DNA of 64,000 nt from Pseudarthrobacter oxydans (lineage in GTDB: Bacteria > Actinomycetota > Actinomycetes > Actinomycetales > Micrococcaceae). Positions within the stretch are counted from its first letter, which is position 1. The number at the start of each line of letters is the position of its first letter. The DNA lies in the NCBI RefSeq assembly GCF_013314975.1, contig NZ_JABTYH010000001.1:277311-341310 (forward strand). Reading direction: 5' to 3'. Below the pieces are notes generated by a model. It was not told where the DNA came from and searched no databases. It worked only from the letters and a program-made list of their open reading frames with translations. The translations under genes were made by a program, and so were the position numbers. Positions 61,671 through 64,000 of the stretch are shown here, piece by piece.

Positions 61671-61969
61671 TGCGGTACATCCCGCCAGCTACACCGCACC
61701 AGATCGCGGACGATCGGGGAATCGATCACAGCTTCCCCGCCATGTATCCAGGCGGCCTGGCGCCGAACGCTCGTTGTCAAAAGCGCTGTTCCTCGGTCAG
61801 GTCCCCTTCTGATACGACGCATCCAAAGCGGCCTCGTGGACCGGAGCAAAACCGGACTCAACACCGAAGCCGGGCGGTCTTGGGTGCTGGCGAATCTACA
61901 TCAATTCCGGTGAACTCATGCTTTAGTCCCTGCTGCCGCCGGAACGTGAGCTGTGCCTGGAATTCGGCA
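61671..61969. other. Intergenic region, no supported gene
   Basis: Frames here continue from antisense or shifted readings of the DUF1275 gene and have no independent support. Confidence 0.3.
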
Positions 61970-62317
61970 TTGGCCGCTAACACCCGGGAACCGAAAAGTG
62001 GGCTGCTGCGCTTTGAATTCGTTCGACTCTGTCAAGCTACCCACGTCACCAGTAGCACGATTACGGGCTACCTCGCCGTCGATGAATTGACAGGGGAAAC
62101 CTCGCTTCTTCAACAGGCCGTCGACCGCTTTCCAGTGGTGAACCTGCTGGACCTTGGCATGGCGACAGCCATGGCCTGCTGGATCATTGAAAGCCTCCGA
62201 GAGGAACCTAACCGTCTCTTCGAGGTTCAACGTATTGCAGACGAGGCCAATATCCCCTCGACACTTGCCGAGGACTATGAGACTGCCAGGAAAACGAAGC
62301 CTAAACCAAAACCATAA
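61970..62317 (+). CDS. Possible hypothetical protein (115 aa)
   Basis: From a TTG at 61970 (or a GTG at 61946) the frame reads TREPKSGLLRFEFVRLCQAT, then ITGYLAVDELTGETSLLQQAVDRFPVVN and a charged helical end (RKTKPKPKP). Composition is protein-like and it ends in a Lys/Pro tail. No family is recognised, and the lack of an ATG or clear ribosome-binding site makes the start doubtful; it may be a gene fragment. Confidence 0.35.
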   Translation: MAANTREPKSGLLRFEFVRLCQATHVTSSTITGYLAVDELTGETSLLQQAVDRFPVVNLLDLGMATAMACWIIESLREEPNRLFEVQRIADEANIPSTLAEDYETARKTKPKPKP

Positions 62318-62469
62318 CTGCCGAATGGTGTTGGCGCTTTGCCTTGGGGCGAGGACGGCACGGCAGAACTGTCATGCAAAACGCGACCGGTTGGACACCC
62401 GCTTATACGACTCATGCAGAGTCACGTCAAGGTTTGTCAACACTCGAAAGCTAAAAAGCCACTGACCTG

Positions 62470-62618
62470 CGGAAACACTGTGCCCGAGGTGGGACTCGAA
62501 CTACCTTCCCGACCTTGCAAAACACAGGGGACTCCCCAAAATATGCGGAATTCGAAGCGGTGGGGGACAGTATGGCCCGATCCGAGAGCAAGACTGTGGA
62601 CAATGTCCACACCCCCTA
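62470..62618. repeat. att-like repeat copy B
   Basis: Shares with copy A (54128-54275) the blocks GTGCCCGAGGTGGGACTCGA, ATGCGGAATTCG and TGTGGACAATGTCCA in the same order and orientation, about 8.3 kb apart. No integrase remains beside this copy. Confidence 0.65.
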
Positions 62619-62648
62619 TTTCCGCCCGTCGAAGCCTTCAGCCTACGC

Positions 62649-62679
62649 CTGCATCCCGCAAGGAATGGATGCGGTTTTT
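62649..62679 (+). terminator. Weak rho-independent terminator-like hairpin
   Basis: GCATCC and GGATGC pair around a 10-base loop, followed by GGTTTTTC. Confidence 0.4.
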
Positions 62680-63023
62680 CTTTGTCCTTACAGATTTGGC
62701 TCGCCCTCTCGGTAGGTCATGCCGCCTGGCTCTTTGGCACCGATGAACAGTCAGAACTACAAACTGCTTGTCATTCTGATATGTCCCATGATCGCTGGGC
62801 GGGGCCTCCGCGCAACCAGGGCGCTACCGCGCCGGCCTCGGACCGAAAACTTCGTCACACGAACAGAGCCCATTGCTTGCGGATGAAGTTTTCGCCCGGC
62901 GCCGGTCCCCCAAGTTGCACTCCGGCCCCTCAACCCAGCGGATGGTCCCCTACCAGAACGATGCCCACAACCAACAACCGCAGAAAACAAGCAAACATCA
63001 GGGTGAAGGGAAACACGGGATCA

Positions 63024-64000
63024 TGGAAAAGCTCACGATCACAACACCATCAGATGTCCTCAGCTTCATCGGACACACCCTGGGCTTCTGGCCCCAGGAA
63101 AGCCTGGTCTGCATCACCCTGAACCAGAACAGCATCGGCGCGACACTGCGCATCGACCTCCCCCGCCAACCAGGCCAGGAACTCCCCTACGCACGCACCG
63201 TCGCCCACTATCTCACCAGCGACACCACCGCCACCTCCATCCTCTTCGCCGTCTACACCAGCGAAACCGCTCGCCCCGGCCAGCCCAAACCTCACGCCGG
63301 CACCATCGCCGCTCTCACCGGAGTCCTCGCCGAACAGGGCATCACCATCCGTGACGGACTCTTCGTCGGAGACGATGCCTTCTCCCCCTACGACAGCGAA
63401 CCCGGCACCAGCCTCACCCTGCCCCTCAACTCAACCCAGACGAGCGCCATCAACGCCGAATTCATCTACCGCGGCAGCTTCATCGAACCCACCGACCGCA
63501 TCAACCTCCCCACCACAAGCCAGGACGCAACCAAAGCGGCCGCCGTCGAACAGCACATGGAAACCATCAGATCCCAGCCATCCGATGCTGCCCTTCAACA
63601 AGGCCGGAAACTTTGGGCAGGCATGCTCGACTCCAAGGACTTCCCGACAGATGAGGACTGCCACGCACTCGTTGCGAACCTACAGTTCCCGACGATCCGC
63701 GACCGGCTCATCGCGGACATCCCAGGAGTCGACGAACCCATGCAGCAGATCCTGTTCGTCCAAACTCAACACGCCCCGAAGTGGTCACGCATCGAATGGG
63801 CACAACAACTCCTCCTGCACGCCTACACCCGCACCAGCCCCGAACACGCAGCCCCCGTCCTCACAACCATCGGCTACATCAACTGGTGGGAAGGCAAAGG
63901 CAGCAAAGCACACCAATTCCTCCAACTCGCCCTCGACACCGACCCCGCCTACCGCCTCGCCCGCCTCAGCGACCAAATGATCGGCTCAGGCCTCGTCGCA
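63024..64000 (+). CDS. DUF4192-family protein (runs off the window)
   Basis: An open frame from an ATG at 63024, after GAAGGGAAACACGGG, to the window end with no stop: at least 325 residues. The N-terminus ITTPSDVLSFIGHTLGFWPQ followed by ESLVCITLNQNSIGATLRID is the DUF4192 signature of actinobacteria. The C-terminal part, an all-helical region (IEWAQQLLLHAYTRTSPEHAAPVL, WWEGKGSKAHQFLQLAL), resembles the tetratricopeptide-like half often seen in the family. Function unknown. Confidence 0.88.

Larger units (their letters stand above)
62318..63023. other. Gene-free region with att-like repeat and hairpins
   Basis: It holds repeat copy B, a terminator-like hairpin (62649-62679) and an imperfect inverted repeat CGAAAACTTCGTC...GATGAAGTTTTCG (about 62845-62893). 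No coding region is supported. Confidence 0.45.

Overview
The window is high-GC DNA with GTG/ATG starts, dense 4-nt (ATGA/GTGA) gene overlaps, two LacI-controlled fructan and sugar loci, a DUF4192 gene and an I36-type secreted inhibitor. This fits an actinobacterium of the Arthrobacter/Pseudarthrobacter type (Micrococcaceae); the genus is inferred from gene content, not proven.

Layout. 0-2 kb: a DNA/RNA non-specific nuclease and a convergent HNH lipoprotein-type nuclease. 2-6.3 kb: remains of a leftward sugar operon (GH36 alpha-galactosidase, a five-bladed-propeller glycosidase, an ABC permease with no N-terminus), broken at about 6.07 kb against the 3' end of an unrelated gene. 6.4-13.6 kb: LacI regulator, Tat-exported sugar-binding protein, two MalF/MalG-type permeases, GH32 and a frameshifted PfkB sugar kinase. 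13.6-22.4 kb: a second LacI regulator, a complete oligopeptide-type (family 5) ABC importer and a second GH32. Each LacI has its own palindromic operators beside a promoter. 22.4-26 kb: lytic transglycosylase, PspA and small membrane proteins.

26-37.2 kb: an IclR-centred catabolic island. Leftward: IclR, a CaiB-type CoA-transferase, an HMG-CoA-lyase-like enzyme and a flavin-reductase-like protein. Rightward: an NMT1/taurine-type ABC importer, a fused LeuCD/aconitase-type hydro-lyase and an MFS carrier, with an opposing isopropylmalate/tartrate-type dehydrogenase. Two matching inverted repeats mark likely IclR sites. The gene set suggests uptake and breakdown of a small branched or tertiary-hydroxy di- or tricarboxylate.

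37.2-47.6 kb: two giant leftward genes of unknown function (about 1,216 and, after correcting one frameshift, about 2,200 residues), the larger with an OmpA-like segment. 47.9-53.4 kb: secreted inhibitor-like protein, serine hydrolase, several very small genes, decayed fragments and a tightly overlapping four-gene membrane/secreted cluster. 53.4-62.7 kb: a mobile-element graveyard (broken tyrosine integrase, two diverged copies of a tRNA-3'-end/att-like repeat, an IS21 remnant, a Doc/antitoxin pair whose toxin lacks the Fic histidine). It also holds an intact sulfur locus: LysR, a CysK-like enzyme, MesX (DUF1852), MesD (core-MetE methionine synthase) and a flavin reductase, i.e. an oxygen-dependent folate-independent methionine synthase. 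The window ends inside a DUF4192 gene.

Caution: several otherwise good genes need single-base corrections, often a missing G in a G run. Some apparent pseudogenes may therefore be sequence errors.
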